The notes beneath the pieces are model-generated. The model made no database searches. It was not told where the DNA came from and saw only the letters and a program-made list of their open reading frames with translations. Both the position numbers and the translations under genes were made by a program. From an uncultured Pelagibacteraceae bacterium (GTDB lineage Bacteria > Pseudomonadota > Alphaproteobacteria > Pelagibacterales > Pelagibacteraceae): 64,000 bases of DNA. Each line of letters starts with the position of its first letter. Position 1 is the stretch's first letter. This document shows, one piece after another, positions 8,630 through 18,857 of this stretch. The DNA lies in the NCBI GenBank assembly GCA_902536975.1, contig CACAZG010000002.1, positions 1 through 64,000 of the forward strand. The letters are read 5' to 3'.

Positions 8630-9345
8630 AAAAAAGACTAGGGGTAAACATAGATCATGTTGCAACACTAAGAAATGCTAGAGGTGAACAACATCCCGAT
8701 CCCTATACTGTGGCTTTAGAAGTTTTAAAATCTGGAGCGGATTCTATTACAATTCATTTAAGAGAAGATAGAAGACATATAAAAGATATTGATTTAAAGA
8801 TTTTATCTTCCAACAAAATAATTCCAATCAATTTAGAAATAGCCTCTGATGCAACTATGGTTAAAATTGCACTTAAACATAAACCATCTTTTATCTGTCT
8901 TGTACCAGAAAAAAGAAACGAAATTACCACAGAAGGTGGACTAAATTTAAAAAAAAATAGAAATAAAATTAAAAAAATATTAGATGCCTTCAATGAAAAT
9001 AATATTAGAACTAGCTTATTTATAAATCCTTCAATGAAAGATATAAAATTATCAAAAATCTTAGGAAGCAAATGTATAGAAATTCATACTGGTAAGATTT
9101 CTAATCAAATAAAGCAGGGTAAAAATTATTCTAAAGAATTTAATAAAATTAAAAAATGTGCAACTTATGCTAAAAATATAGGTTTAGAAGTCCACGCAGG
9201 ACATGGAATGGATTATAAGACGACGAAAATACTTAACAAAATAAAACAAATTGAGGAATTTAATATAGGACATTTTATAATTGGGGAATCTGTTTCTCAT
9301 GGAATTTCAAAAGTAGTTAAAAAGTTTATTAATATATTAAGATAA
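8626..9345 (+). CDS. pdxJ: Pyridoxine 5'-phosphate synthase
   Basis: Last step of DXP-dependent vitamin B6 synthesis: condenses 3-amino-2-oxopropyl phosphate with deoxyxylulose 5-phosphate. GVNIDHVATLRNARG at the N-terminus and GLEVHAGHGMDY and IGHFIIGESVSHG near the C-terminus are the family signatures. At 239 aa it is normal length. Stop and start codons overlap with pyrE and acpS, as in the classical pdxJ-acpS-lepB-rnc operon. Confidence 0.96.
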   Translation: MKKRLGVNIDHVATLRNARGEQHPDPYTVALEVLKSGADSITIHLREDRRHIKDIDLKILSSNKIIPINLEIASDATMVKIALKHKPSFICLVPEKRNEITTEGGLNLKKNRNKIKKILDAFNENNIRTSLFINPSMKDIKLSKILGSKCIEIHTGKISNQIKQGKNYSKEFNKIKKCATYAKNIGLEVHAGHGMDYKTTKILNKIKQIEEFNIGHFIIGESVSHGISKVVKKFINILR

Positions 9346-9734
9346 TGGATATTATAGGTAATTGCGTTGATATTATTAAAAATAGTAGAATTAATAAGTC
9401 ATTAAAAATAAAAGGATTTTTAAATAGAATATTTACTAAAAAAGAAATTAAACAGGGAAAAAAATTAAAAAATAAAATTAATTTTTATGCAAAAAGGTTT
9501 GCCGCGAAAGAAGCATTTGTCAAGGCTATCGGAACCGGATTCAGATCAGATATAAATTTTATAGATATTGAAATTAAGAATTATAAAAGTGGAAAACCAT
9601 ATATTTTTTTATCAAAAAAATTAAAAAATTTTCTTAAAAAAAAATTTAAAATTCAAAAATATAAGATTTTTTTATCACTTTCTGATGAAAAGGATTACTC
9701 AATTGCATTTGTCGTTATAGATAAAAGAATATGA
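9345..9734 (+). CDS. acpS: Holo-[acyl-carrier-protein] synthase
   Basis: Transfers phosphopantetheine from CoA to acyl carrier protein. The N-terminal IIGNCVDI carries the metal-binding Asp, and KRFAAKEAFVKAIGTGF is the second signature. It is 129 aa. The start overlaps the pdxJ stop by one base. Position between pdxJ and lepB supports the call. Confidence 0.92.
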   Translation: MDIIGNCVDIIKNSRINKSLKIKGFLNRIFTKKEIKQGKKLKNKINFYAKRFAAKEAFVKAIGTGFRSDINFIDIEIKNYKSGKPYIFLSKKLKNFLKKKFKIQKYKIFLSLSDEKDYSIAFVVIDKRI

Positions 9735-10459
9735 AAAAAATAATAATCGAAAACCTTAAAACTATAATTTATGCACTTATTATTGCTGTTTTAATTAGAT
9801 CAATTTTATTACAACCATTTTATATTCCGTCCTCATCAATGGAACCAAATTTATTAGTTGGAGACAGACTTTTTGTTACAAAATTTACATTCGGTTATAG
9901 CAAGCATTCCTTTCCATTTAGTCCGCCAATTTTTAAAGATCGTATTTTTAGTAACGACCCTGAAAGAGGGGATGTTGCTGTATTTAAAACTCCAGCGGAC
10001 AATAGAACTGATTATATTAAACGTATAATTGGATTGCCCGGAGATACAATTCAATTCATTAACGGTAATCTTTACTTAAATGGAAATCAAATTTTAAAAA
10101 CAATAAGATCAAAAAATGTGACTAATTATTGTGGCAAAACAAAAATAAATGTTAATACATTTGAAGAAAAATTACCTAATGGCAAAGTTTATTTGGCCTC
10201 TTATAGAACAGATATTACTTTTGCAAACTCTGATAAATACATCGTTCCAAAAGACCATTTATTTTTCTTGGGAGATAATAGAGATTGCTCAAAAGACAGT
10301 AGATTTTTGTCTGAAGTTGGTTATGTGCATAAAAATAACCTTGTTGGTAAAGCTCAAATATTATTTTTTTCATCAGATCCGTTTGTAGGTAGTATTGTAA
10401 AATTTTGGAAATGGAATGAGATATTAAGACTTAATAGATTTTTCAAAATAATTAAATAA
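9731..10459 (+). CDS. lepB: Signal peptidase I
   Basis: Cleaves signal peptides at the periplasmic side of the inner membrane. An N-terminal membrane segment (TIIYALIIAVLIRSILL) precedes catalytic Ser36 in PSSSMEPNLLVGD. The general base is Lys97 in YIKRIIGLPGD. The C-terminal box FFLGDNRDCSKDSRF is present. It is 242 aa and overlaps acpS by 4 bp. Confidence 0.96.
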   Translation: MKKIIIENLKTIIYALIIAVLIRSILLQPFYIPSSSMEPNLLVGDRLFVTKFTFGYSKHSFPFSPPIFKDRIFSNDPERGDVAVFKTPADNRTDYIKRIIGLPGDTIQFINGNLYLNGNQILKTIRSKNVTNYCGKTKINVNTFEEKLPNGKVYLASYRTDITFANSDKYIVPKDHLFFLGDNRDCSKDSRFLSEVGYVHKNNLVGKAQILFFSSDPFVGSIVKFWKWNEILRLNRFFKIIK

Positions 10460-10461
10460 TC

Positions 10462-11127
10462 ATGGATAAAATAAAAATTCTTCAAAAAAAAATCAAAGTA
10501 GAGTTTAAAAACGAAAAAATTCTTTTGCAGGCCATCACTCATAAAAGTTTTGATTCTAATAACAATTATGAAAATCTTGAATTTTTAGGTGATAGAGTGC
10601 TTGGGCTTGTTGTTTCCAAAAAACTATTTGAGTTATTTCCAAATGAAAAAGTAGGATCTTTAGATAAAAAATTAGCTTCTTTGGTAAATAAAAATAAATG
10701 CTTAGAAGTTGGCAATTTATTAGATCTTAAAGAGTATATTATTACAGGTAATTCAAAATCGAGTAAAAATATAGTAGAAAATAAGATTATTTCAGATTGT
10801 TGTGAAGCAATAATCGGGGCAATTTATTTAGACAGGGGATTTGAAGTTTCTAAAATCTTTATTCTTAAACAATGGAAAAATTTAATAAATAATGCAGAAA
10901 CAACTTTTGTTGATCCTAAAACAAGACTTCAAGAATACTCTTTAAAAAATTATAAAACATTGCCTATTTATAAATTAGTTTCTAATACGGGACCAAGACA
11001 TAAACCCAAATTTAAAGTTGGAGTTAAACTTAGAAATGGTAATTATGTTTATGCAAAAGGATCTTCAAAGAAAATTGCAGAACAGGCTGCTGCTCTTGAA
11101 CTTCTCAAAAAAAATAATCTAAAATGA
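10462..11127 (+). CDS. rnc: Ribonuclease III
   Basis: Cuts double-stranded RNA, including rRNA precursors. The catalytic signature NLEFLGDRVLGLVV (Glu40, Asp44) is followed by the second acidic motif SDCCEAIIGAIYLD. A C-terminal dsRNA-binding domain starts near residue 150 (DPKTRLQEYSL) and ends in KKIAEQAAALELL. It lies 2 bp after lepB and overlaps recO by 4 bp. In most relatives era lies between rnc and recO; here it does not. Confidence 0.96.
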   Translation: MDKIKILQKKIKVEFKNEKILLQAITHKSFDSNNNYENLEFLGDRVLGLVVSKKLFELFPNEKVGSLDKKLASLVNKNKCLEVGNLLDLKEYIITGNSKSSKNIVENKIISDCCEAIIGAIYLDRGFEVSKIFILKQWKNLINNAETTFVDPKTRLQEYSLKNYKTLPIYKLVSNTGPRHKPKFKVGVKLRNGNYVYAKGSSKKIAEQAAALELLKKNNLK

Positions 11128-11798
11128 ATTGGCAAGATAAAGGCTATTTGTTATCTTTAAACAAATATAATGAAAATTCATCAATAGCTGAATTCTTTAC
11201 AGAAAATAATGGAAAAATAATAGGGGTAATTTTTGGCTCAACATCAAAAAAAATTAAAAGTTATTTATTAATAGGTAATAAATTTCACATAAATTCAAAA
11301 CTTAGAGAAGATGGTAGATTAGGTTACCTTAAAGTGGAAATCGATGAAATTAAAACACCAGTTTATTTAGAAAATAAAAAAAAATTATTTTGTATTATTT
11401 ATTGCATGAACTTAATCAGAATTCTCACTGTTGAAAATGAAAAAAATACAGAATTATATAATCTTGTTGATAAATTGTTCCAAATTATCGATCTTAATAA
11501 TTGGCTTGTCGAATTTTTATATTTAGAACTCAATATTCTGAAATCTATTGGATATGACATTAATTTTAAAGATTATGTGGTTTATAAGAAAATTAATGGT
11601 GAAGCAAAATATGTTGTAGACTCAAATCAAAAAATTATACCCAATTTTTTAATAGATAAAAAAATCATTCCTAAAAATCAAACAGATATTTATACTGGTT
11701 ATTCTATAGTTGGAGATTTTCTGGATAAAACTATCATTAAACCTAACAACAAAAGTTTTCCTTCTTCAAGGAATGATTTTATTAACTTGATTAAATAA
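11124..11798 (+). CDS. recO: DNA repair protein RecO
   Basis: Recombination mediator that helps load RecA with RecR. The N-terminal OB-fold has the pattern MNWQDKGYLLSLNKYNENSSIAEFFTENNG typical of alphaproteobacterial RecO, and the length (224 aa) and position after rnc fit. Sequence conservation is weak beyond the N-terminus, so the call leans on context too. It is convergent with hemB, whose stop codon is directly adjacent. Confidence 0.87.
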   Translation: MNWQDKGYLLSLNKYNENSSIAEFFTENNGKIIGVIFGSTSKKIKSYLLIGNKFHINSKLREDGRLGYLKVEIDEIKTPVYLENKKKLFCIIYCMNLIRILTVENEKNTELYNLVDKLFQIIDLNNWLVEFLYLELNILKSIGYDINFKDYVVYKKINGEAKYVVDSNQKIIPNFLIDKKIIPKNQTDIYTGYSIVGDFLDKTIIKPNNKSFPSSRNDFINLIK

Positions 11799-12779
11799 TT
11801 AAAGATCAATTTGATTTGCAAAATATGTTACTATGCCGTTTGCTCCAGCTCTTTTAAGAGAAGTAAGAGACTCTATAATAGAATCTTTGTTTATTATATT
11901 TTTATTAATTCCATTCATTATTAAACTGTACTCACCAGATACTTGATAAGCCAACACTGGAATTTTAAAATTATCTTTTACTTTTTTAATTATATCAAGA
12001 TAAGGCATGCCAGGTTTAACCATTACTATATCAGCACCTTCTTTCACATCTAATGAAACCTCTCTTAAAGACTCATCAGAATTTCTAAAATCCATTTGGT
12101 ATGTTTTTTTATCACCTTTTAATAATTTTTTTGATCCAACAGCGTCTCTAAATGGTCCATAAAAGCTAGAGGAAAATTTAACTGCGTATGACAATATCTG
12201 AACATCATTTAAATTATTTATGTCTAATGCCTTTCTTATTTTGCCAATCCTTCCATCCATCATATCTGAAGGAGCAATAACATCACATCCCATTTTAGCT
12301 TGTAAAACAGCTTGCTTAGTTAATATTTCTACTGTTTCGTCATTTAAAATATTGTTTTTTTTTAACAATCCGTCATGACCATGTGATGTGTAAGGATCAA
12401 GTGCCACATCACACATGACTCCAATTTTATTTTTAAATTTCCTTTTAATATATTCTATTCCCCTACAAACTAAATTGTCAGGATTTAAGGCCTCAGAACC
12501 ATATTCATCTTTTTTTTTCGTTTCAGTATGAGGAAATAAAGCAACCATTGGAATTCCTTTGTTTATTGCTTTAGCTATTACAGAATTTAATCTATCTACA
12601 CTATATCTAAAAACATTTGGCATAGATTTTATTGATTCTTTTTTATTTTTCCCTTCAATCAAAAAAATAGGTAATATTAAATCACTATAAGACAATGAGT
12701 TTTCCTGAATAAGTCTTCTAGACCATGCATATTTTCTTGATCTTCTGAGCCTTAAATTTGGATATTTTCCTGTTATCAT
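11799..12779 (-). CDS. hemB: Delta-aminolevulinic acid dehydratase
   Basis: Condenses two 5-aminolevulinate molecules to porphobilinogen for haem synthesis. The active-site lysine motif is VMVKPGMPYLDI and the second conserved segment is VIAPSDMMDGR. The metal-site region reads DVALDPYTSHGHDG, with aspartates where zinc-type enzymes have cysteines, so this is the Mg-dependent, zinc-free type. It is 326 aa and convergent with recO. Confidence 0.96.
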   Translation of the reverse strand: MITGKYPNLRLRRSRKYAWSRRLIQENSLSYSDLILPIFLIEGKNKKESIKSMPNVFRYSVDRLNSVIAKAINKGIPMVALFPHTETKKKDEYGSEALNPDNLVCRGIEYIKRKFKNKIGVMCDVALDPYTSHGHDGLLKKNNILNDETVEILTKQAVLQAKMGCDVIAPSDMMDGRIGKIRKALDINNLNDVQILSYAVKFSSSFYGPFRDAVGSKKLLKGDKKTYQMDFRNSDESLREVSLDVKEGADIVMVKPGMPYLDIIKKVKDNFKIPVLAYQVSGEYSLIMNGINKNIINKDSIIESLTSLKRAGANGIVTYFANQIDL

Positions 12780-12847
12780 ATTGTATTTTTATTATGCGAC
12801 AAATGTATTATACAAATATATATAGAAATGAGTAGAAAACAATCTTC

Positions 12848-13489
12848 ATGACGTCCATTAAAGATAAAATTGTAAATCTAAATCTTCATAACGATAATGA
12901 TAGAGTATTAGATTTTAGCGATTTTCAAAAGCAAACTGTACAATTCGATATTGATAAACTGCAAGGTGCATATAATCAAATTGTAAAAATTAAAAAATTT
13001 GAAGATGCGGGTGTAACAAACTTTGGAGCAATATCATTAACTCAAATACCTGGAGATCCAGATTCTATAACTGGAAATAAGGCTAGAGGAGTGTACTGGA
13101 CAAAACCAGATAAATCTGGAAAAGAAGTTTCAAGAGATGTTAATATTGACGAGTCAAAATATTCTGAATTTATCAAAGATTATGAGAATACTTACTTTAA
13201 AGAGGTTTACGATATTCTCTCTTCAAAATATAAGCTGGGAAGAGTAAGAATATTATTAAAAGAACCTAGATCAACTTTGAGCTGGCATAGAGATCCAGAA
13301 CCAAGACTGCATATACCTATAATAACCAATCCTGGATGTTTAATGGTAATAGATAATGTTGCAATGCATATGCCCGCAGATGGATCTGTTTGGGTAACAA
13401 ATAATACAAAATATCACAATGCTTTTAACGGTGGAGAAGAGAATAGAATTCACCTTGTAGCGTGTGTTCTAGATTATAAGTTTAACTAA
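12848..13489 (+). CDS. Aspartyl/asparaginyl beta-hydroxylase-like 2OG-Fe(II) dioxygenase
   Basis: 213 aa. The C-terminal half carries an HxD...H iron-binding arrangement: SWHRDPEPRLHIPI, then KYHNAFNGGEENRIHLVA, where the Arg after the second His would bind 2-oxoglutarate. This matches the cupin-type aspartyl/asparaginyl hydroxylase family. The substrate is unknown, and marine family members include small-molecule and protein hydroxylases. It begins the operon-like run that continues with rpiB, whose TTG starts 1 bp after its stop. Confidence 0.7.
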   Translation: MTSIKDKIVNLNLHNDNDRVLDFSDFQKQTVQFDIDKLQGAYNQIVKIKKFEDAGVTNFGAISLTQIPGDPDSITGNKARGVYWTKPDKSGKEVSRDVNIDESKYSEFIKDYENTYFKEVYDILSSKYKLGRVRILLKEPRSTLSWHRDPEPRLHIPIITNPGCLMVIDNVAMHMPADGSVWVTNNTKYHNAFNGGEENRIHLVACVLDYKFN

Positions 13490-13490
13490 T

Positions 13491-13913
13491 TTGAAAAATA
13501 TATATATCGCATCAGACCACGCTGGATTTAACCTTAAAGAAAGTATAAAAAAAAAATATTCAAAAAAATATAATTTATTTGATCTAGGACCAGACAAATC
13601 ATCCAAATCTGTAAATTATCCTGATTATGCTCATAAATTATCAAAAAAAATAAATAATAAGCAAAATATTGGAATTTTAGTATGTGGATCGGGAATGGGT
13701 ATGTCAATGTCGGCTAATAAGCACAAAAATATTAGAGCGGCATTATGTTATTCTGTAAAAAACGCTAAATTATCTAGATTGCATAATGATGCAAATGTCA
13801 TTACATTAGGAGAAAGGTTGATTAGTAAAAATTTAGCTTTTAAATGTATAAATGCATTCTTAAATACTAAGTTTGAAGGCGGAAGACATTTAAAAAGAGT
13901 TAAAAAAATATAA
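13491..13913 (+). CDS. rpiB: Ribose-5-phosphate isomerase B
   Basis: Interconverts ribose 5-phosphate and ribulose 5-phosphate. [14 protein letters not shown] and [26 protein letters not shown] are the RpiB signatures and include the catalytic Cys. It is 140 aa. The start codon is TTG, which places the conserved N-terminal strand at residue 3. It lies 4 bp before glyA, a common alphaproteobacterial pairing. Confidence 0.94.
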   Translation: MKNIYIASDHAGFNLKESIKKKYSKKYNLFDLGPDKSSKSVNYPDYAHKLSKKINNKQNIGILVCGSGMGMSMSANKHKNIRAALCYSVKNAKLSRLHNDANVITLGERLISKNLAFKCINAFLNTKFEGGRHLKRVKKI

Positions 13914-13917
13914 AATT

Positions 13918-15228
13918 ATGTCAAGTGAAACAAAATATTTAAACAGTGAGTACAAAGACTTTTTTGAAAAAAGTTTATTAGAAAGTGACCCTGAAATTTA
14001 TAAAGCTATAAATGATGAGTTAGTCAGACAACAAAATCACATTGAGTTAATAGCGTCTGAAAATATTGTATCTCAAGCGGTGCTTGAAGCTCAAGGCTCA
14101 GTACTTACAAATAAGTATGCAGAAGGTTATCCAGGAAAAAGATATTACAATGGTTGCGAACATGTTGATGTAGCTGAACAACTAGCAATTGATAGACTTA
14201 AAAAATTGTTTAATTGTAAATTTGCTAATGCACAACCTCATTCTGGTGCCCAAGCAAATGGAGCGGTATTTTTAGCACTACTTAAACCAGGTGACACTTT
14301 TATGGGCATGAGTTTAAATTCAGGAGGTCACATTACACATGGTTTAAAAATTTCTATGTCAGGTAAATGGTTTAATGCAATAGGGTATGATGTTGATAAA
14401 AAATCTGAACTTATTGATTATGATAATGTTGAAAAACTAGCAATCGAACATAAGCCTAAACTAATAATTGCGGGTGGAAGTGCTTATTCAAGAGTGATTG
14501 ATTTTAAAAGATTTAGAGAAATTGCTGATAAGATTGGTGCATATCTTATGGTCGATATGGCCCATTTTTCTGGATTAGTTGCTGGTAAAGGTTATCCAAA
14601 TCCTTGTGACTATGCCCATGTAGTCACATCAACTACTCATAAAGTGTTTAGAAGTGCTAGAGGTGGAATAATTTTAACAAATCATGAAGATTTATCAAAA
14701 AAATTTAATACAGCAGTTTTTCCTGGTTACCAAGGAGGACCTTTAATGCATATCATTGCTGCAAAAGCTGTAGGTTTTAAAGAAGCATTAAAACCAGAAT
14801 TTAAAGAATATATAAAAACTGTTTTAGCTAATGCAAAAATATTGGCAGAAACTTTAAAAAATAATGGTTTTAAAATTTATTCAGGAGGTACTGATACACA
14901 CTTAATGTTAGTTGATTTAAGACCTTTTAAAGTAAAGGGAAATACAGCTGCTGAAAGTTTATCAAGAGCAAACATTACATGTAATAAAAATGGTATTCCA
15001 TTTGATACTGAAAGCCCAATGGTGACATCTGGAATTAGACTAGGCTCTCAAGCTGCTACAACTAGAGGGTTTGGTTTGAAAGAATTTCAAAAAGTAGGAG
15101 ATTTAATAACAAAAACTATTCAAGGTCTTTCAGAAAATCCTGAAGATAACTCTAAAATTGAGGATGAAGTAAGAAAAGAAGTTGTTAGCCTATGCTCAAA
15201 TTTTCCTATATATAAGCACTTAGGTTAA
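13918..15228 (+). CDS. glyA: Serine hydroxymethyltransferase
   Basis: PLP enzyme converting serine and tetrahydrofolate to glycine and methylene-THF. Signatures include [36 protein letters not shown] and the PLP lysine in [14 protein letters not shown]. It is 436 aa. It links to the one-carbon flux from the sarcosine oxidase at the left edge, and glyA-nrdR-rib is a common alphaproteobacterial order. Confidence 0.98.
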   Translation: MSSETKYLNSEYKDFFEKSLLESDPEIYKAINDELVRQQNHIELIASENIVSQAVLEAQGSVLTNKYAEGYPGKRYYNGCEHVDVAEQLAIDRLKKLFNCKFANAQPHSGAQANGAVFLALLKPGDTFMGMSLNSGGHITHGLKISMSGKWFNAIGYDVDKKSELIDYDNVEKLAIEHKPKLIIAGGSAYSRVIDFKRFREIADKIGAYLMVDMAHFSGLVAGKGYPNPCDYAHVVTSTTHKVFRSARGGIILTNHEDLSKKFNTAVFPGYQGGPLMHIIAAKAVGFKEALKPEFKEYIKTVLANAKILAETLKNNGFKIYSGGTDTHLMLVDLRPFKVKGNTAAESLSRANITCNKNGIPFDTESPMVTSGIRLGSQAATTRGFGLKEFQKVGDLITKTIQGLSENPEDNSKIEDEVRKEVVSLCSNFPIYKHLG

Positions 15229-15237
15229 TTTAATCGT

Positions 15238-15696
15238 ATGATTTGTCCATGCAGCAAGAAAGGTGATACCTCGGTAGTTGACTCAAGACCTACTGAAGAT
15301 GGTACGGCAATTAGAAGAAGAAGACTTTGTAGTTGTGGTGAAAGATTTACTACATTTGAAAGAGTTCAATTTAGAGAACTTATAGTAGTTAAGAAAAATG
15401 GAAGAAAATCATCATTTGATAGAGAAAAACTTTCAAAATCAATATATGTTGCTTTGAAAAAAAGACCGATTGATACAGAAACAGCTGAAAAATTTATTTC
15501 AAAAATAAGCAGATCTCTTGAGGAATTAGGTCAAAGTGAAATTTCATCTAATACTATTGGAACTATGGTTATGGAAGGTCTCAAAGAACTTGATCCTGTA
15601 GCATATGTTCGTTTTGCATCTGTTTATAGAAATTTTAGAGAAGAAAAAGACTTTGTTCAATTTGTGGATAGAATAGATGTCTTTAAAAAAAGATAA
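15238..15696 (+). CDS. nrdR: Ribonucleotide reductase repressor NrdR with altered zinc ribbon
   Basis: ATP/dATP-sensing repressor of ribonucleotide reductase genes: a zinc ribbon followed by an ATP-cone ([17 protein letters not shown] ... [13 protein letters not shown]). The ribbon normally has two CxxC pairs. Here both read CxC (ICPCSKKG and [10 protein letters not shown]), while flanking [15 protein letters not shown] and FTTFERV are intact. All four cysteines remain, so metal binding may persist with changed geometry. It is 152 aa and overlaps ribD by 20 bp. Confidence 0.93.
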   Translation: MICPCSKKGDTSVVDSRPTEDGTAIRRRRLCSCGERFTTFERVQFRELIVVKKNGRKSSFDREKLSKSIYVALKKRPIDTETAEKFISKISRSLEELGQSEISSNTIGTMVMEGLKELDPVAYVRFASVYRNFREEKDFVQFVDRIDVFKKR

Positions 15697-16774
15697 TTAT
15701 AAATCTATAGACAAAAAAATTATGAACTTTGCTATTAATATAGCGGAGAATAATAAGTATTTAACTGGAACAAACCCATCAGTTGGTTGTGTAATTTTAA
15801 AAAATAACGAAATTATATCTTTTGCAACAACTAATTATGGTGGAAGACCTCATGCAGAAAGTATTGCATTAAATAAAAATAGAGACAACAAAGGGGCAAC
15901 TTTGTATTCAACACTCGAACCGTGCTCACATCAAGGAAAAACACCTCCGTGCACAAATGCTATAATAAAAAATAAAGTTAAAAAAGTTTATTATTCAATA
16001 GAGGATAAAGATTTACGTACATTTAATAAAACAAAAAAAATTTTAAAATCAAAAAATATAATTTCAAAATCAGGACTTCAAAAACATAGAGTTTATAATC
16101 TCTACAAAGAATATAACTATATAAGATCTAATAAGTCTCCCTATATAATTGGAAAAATTGCAAGTTCCTCAAATTTAAATATTTTAAGAAATAATTCTCC
16201 AATAACAAATGAGCATTCAAGACGTGTTTCACATCTTTTAAGATTTCAAAATCATGCAATATTAACATCTTATAAAACAATAAATACTGATAATCCAAGA
16301 CTCAATTGTAGATTAAATGAATTAGAAAAATTTTCACCTACAGTGATTGTAATTGATAAAAATTTAAAAATAAACATAAACTCTTTTGTCATAAAAAATT
16401 CAAAAAAAAGAAAGTTAATTATTTTTCACTGCTCTCAAAATATCTCTAAAATAAAACTATTAAAAAAAAAAGGAGTAAAACTTATTTATCAAAAAGTTGA
16501 GAATACCTCTCATTTTAATCTTAAAAAATTAACTCATAAAATTTATACTTTGGGTCTACATAGGATTTTAGTGGAGGCAGGCAAGGATCTATTGACCAAT
16601 TTTCTTAATGAAAATTTGTTAAATGAATTTTATTTTTTTAAAAGCGACAAAAAAATCTCAAACAGGTATAAAATTAATATATCATCGTTAATTAAAATGA
16701 TTAAAAATAACTACAAAAATCAGAAAAAAATAAATACGTATTTAGATAACGATACACTTACTCATTATTTTTAA
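15677..16774 (+). CDS. ribD: Bifunctional riboflavin deaminase/reductase RibD
   Basis: Performs two steps of riboflavin synthesis. The N-terminal cytidine-deaminase-like domain keeps the zinc motifs [11 protein letters not shown] and [12 protein letters not shown]. The C-terminal reductase half (from about residue 150) is recognisable from YIIGKIASS and [14 protein letters not shown] but is weakly conserved. It is 365 aa. It is the first gene of ribD-ribE-ribB-ribH. Confidence 0.93.
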   Translation: MSLKKDNYKSIDKKIMNFAINIAENNKYLTGTNPSVGCVILKNNEIISFATTNYGGRPHAESIALNKNRDNKGATLYSTLEPCSHQGKTPPCTNAIIKNKVKKVYYSIEDKDLRTFNKTKKILKSKNIISKSGLQKHRVYNLYKEYNYIRSNKSPYIIGKIASSSNLNILRNNSPITNEHSRRVSHLLRFQNHAILTSYKTINTDNPRLNCRLNELEKFSPTVIVIDKNLKININSFVIKNSKKRKLIIFHCSQNISKIKLLKKKGVKLIYQKVENTSHFNLKKLTHKIYTLGLHRILVEAGKDLLTNFLNENLLNEFYFFKSDKKISNRYKINISSLIKMIKNNYKNQKKINTYLDNDTLTHYF

Positions 16775-16775
16775 A

Positions 16776-17369
16776 ATGTTTAATGGAATTATATTTAACA
16801 AAGGAAAAATAAGCAGCATCAAAAAAAGAGCTAGGGGAATTAATTTATTCATTAGATCTTCTTTGAAAGTGTCAAATAAAAATCTAGGCATTTCGGTTTC
16901 TTGTGATGGAGTTTGTCTTACTTTAATCTCATATAAAAATAAGATTTTAGAATTTTATTTATCAAATGAAACATTGGCTAAATCAAAATATAAAAATATA
17001 AAAATTGGAGATGAAATTAATTTAGAAAAACCATTAAAATTTGGTGATAATATTTCAGGTCATATTTGTCAGGGTCATGTTGATACAGTCTGTTCTCTAA
17101 AAAGTATTAAAAAAGTTGATAAGTCACACATATTAGAGTTTAGAATAAGTAATTTACTTAAAAAACAATTAGTTGAAAAAGCATCTATATTAATTAATGG
17201 AGTATCACTTACTATTTCAAAAATTAAAAAAAATTCCTTTGAAATATGGGTTATACCTCACACATTAAAATTGACAAATTTAATTAATTTAAAGAAAAAT
17301 GATTTAGTAAACGTTGAAATAGATATTATGTCTAAATATGTAAAAAAGTTTGTTAATGAAAAAAAGTAA
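16776..17369 (+). CDS. ribE: Riboflavin synthase alpha subunit
   Basis: Dismutates two lumazines into riboflavin. It consists of two repeated lumazine-binding domains: first MFNGIIFNKGKI with SCDGVCLTLI, second HICQGHVDTVCSL with INGVSLTISKI. It is 197 aa, normal length. It starts 1 bp after ribD and overlaps ribB. Confidence 0.95.
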   Translation: MFNGIIFNKGKISSIKKRARGINLFIRSSLKVSNKNLGISVSCDGVCLTLISYKNKILEFYLSNETLAKSKYKNIKIGDEINLEKPLKFGDNISGHICQGHVDTVCSLKSIKKVDKSHILEFRISNLLKKQLVEKASILINGVSLTISKIKKNSFEIWVIPHTLKLTNLINLKKNDLVNVEIDIMSKYVKKFVNEKK

Positions 17370-18471
17370 TTTTAGTTCAATAGAAAGTATTATTAAGACT
17401 GTCAAAAAAAATGGAATGTATATTCTTGTAGATGACGAAAGCAAACATGAAGAAATGGAAAATGAAGGCGATTTAGTAATATCCACATCTGCCGTCAATC
17501 CTAAACACATAAATTTTATGGCAAAACACGCTAGAGGATTAATCTGTTTAGCAATGGATAGTGCACAATCAAAAAAAATTGGACTAACTTTAGCTTCACC
17601 AATTAATCAATCTAGAAGCAAAACAGCTTTCACATATTCTATAGAAGCTAAAAAAGGAGTCACAACGGGTATATCGGCTTATGATCGTGCAAAAACAATT
17701 AAAGTTGCATCTAATAAAAATGCAAAAAAAAACGATATTGTATCACCTGGTCATATATTTCCAGTTATAGCAAGAGATGGGGGTGTTCTTGTTCGAGCGG
17801 GTCACACAGAGGCTTCAGTTGATATATCAAAACTTGCCAAAAAAAATAATTCTGCTGTTATTTGTGAAATCATGGCAGATGATGGAAAAATGGCAACAGG
17901 CAAAACTCTATTTAATTTTGCAAAAAAACATAAACTTAAAATAGGAAAGATTGAGGATTTAATTGCATATAGATTAAAGAGAGAGAAACTAATTAAATTA
18001 AAGAAGACTTCATCAATAATTGTTCAAAAACAAAAATTTAAAATTAAAGTATTTGAAAATATTCTTGATGGATCCGAAAATTTTGCATTGATAAAAGGAT
18101 CTTTAAAAAAAGGGATCATTCCAAGATTAAGAGTAATATCATCTAATGTAGTTCAAAATTATCTTATTAACCAAAAACTTCCAAATTCATTTGAAAAAAC
18201 AATTACTTATTTTAAAAAATATAGTAATTGTGTTCTTGTATTTATTAGAGATCCTAATTTAAAATCAGTTACACAAACACTCAAACAGTATAAAAGTAAA
18301 ACTTTCTATAAAAAAGGTCATGATAAATTGATTAGAAACTATGGTATTGGTGCCCAAATTATTAAATCTTTAAACATTAAAAATATGATACTTGTTACAA
18401 GATCAAAAAAAAAAGTGATAGGATTAGACGGGTATGGAATTAAAATCAAAAAACAGGAAATTATAAAGTGA
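17356..18471 (+). CDS. ribB: 3,4-dihydroxy-2-butanone 4-phosphate synthase with degenerate GTP cyclohydrolase II-like domain
   Basis: The N-terminal ~205 residues are a full DHBP synthase: VDDESKHEEMENEGDLV, ARGLICLAM, and FPVIARDGGVLVRAGHTEAS. The C-terminal ~165 residues align in place with GTP cyclohydrolase II but lack its zinc-binding GSLRCDCG motif (region around PRLRVISSNVVQNY), so that activity is probably gone, as in other alphaproteobacterial RibB fusions. I start at ATG 17356 rather than the track's TTG 17350, which adds only two residues. It overlaps ribE by 14 bp. Confidence 0.92.
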   Translation: MKKSNFSSIESIIKTVKKNGMYILVDDESKHEEMENEGDLVISTSAVNPKHINFMAKHARGLICLAMDSAQSKKIGLTLASPINQSRSKTAFTYSIEAKKGVTTGISAYDRAKTIKVASNKNAKKNDIVSPGHIFPVIARDGGVLVRAGHTEASVDISKLAKKNNSAVICEIMADDGKMATGKTLFNFAKKHKLKIGKIEDLIAYRLKREKLIKLKKTSSIIVQKQKFKIKVFENILDGSENFALIKGSLKKGIIPRLRVISSNVVQNYLINQKLPNSFEKTITYFKKYSNCVLVFIRDPNLKSVTQTLKQYKSKTFYKKGHDKLIRNYGIGAQIIKSLNIKNMILVTRSKKKVIGLDGYGIKIKKQEIIK

Positions 18472-18854
18472 AAAAAAAAATTCTAATTGTTGTTGCTAGT
18501 TATTATGATGACATTGCTAGTTCTTTATTAAAGAGTGCAAAAAATAAAATAAAAAACAGATGTATTATTGATGTGATTAAAGTGCCGGGTGCATTTGAAA
18601 TTCCAGTTACTATCGCTAAAAATCAAAAAAAATATAATGGATTTATTGCTTTAGGCTGTGTGATTAAGGGACAAACACCGCATTTTGATTTTATATCAAA
18701 ATCTACAACAGATGCACTAATGACATTATCAATTGCATCTAAAAAACCTGTCGGTAACGGCGTCATCACATGTTTAAATAAAAAACAAGCTATAGCACGA
18801 GGCAAGAAAGGTTCTGAAGCAGCAGAAGCAGTATTATCAATTCTTTTTCAATAA
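18468..18854 (+). CDS. ribH: 6,7-dimethyl-8-ribityllumazine synthase
   Basis: Makes lumazine from the pyrimidine and DHBP precursors. VPGAFEIPVTIAKN and LGCVIKGQTPHFDFISKS are the family motifs, followed by PVGNGVIT. It is 128 aa. The start is GTG, overlapping the ribB stop by 4 bp (GTGA). It sits just before nusB, the usual ribH-nusB pairing. Confidence 0.96.
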   Translation: MKKKILIVVASYYDDIASSLLKSAKNKIKNRCIIDVIKVPGAFEIPVTIAKNQKKYNGFIALGCVIKGQTPHFDFISKSTTDALMTLSIASKKPVGNGVITCLNKKQAIARGKKGSEAAEAVLSILFQ

Positions 18855-18857
18855 ATT

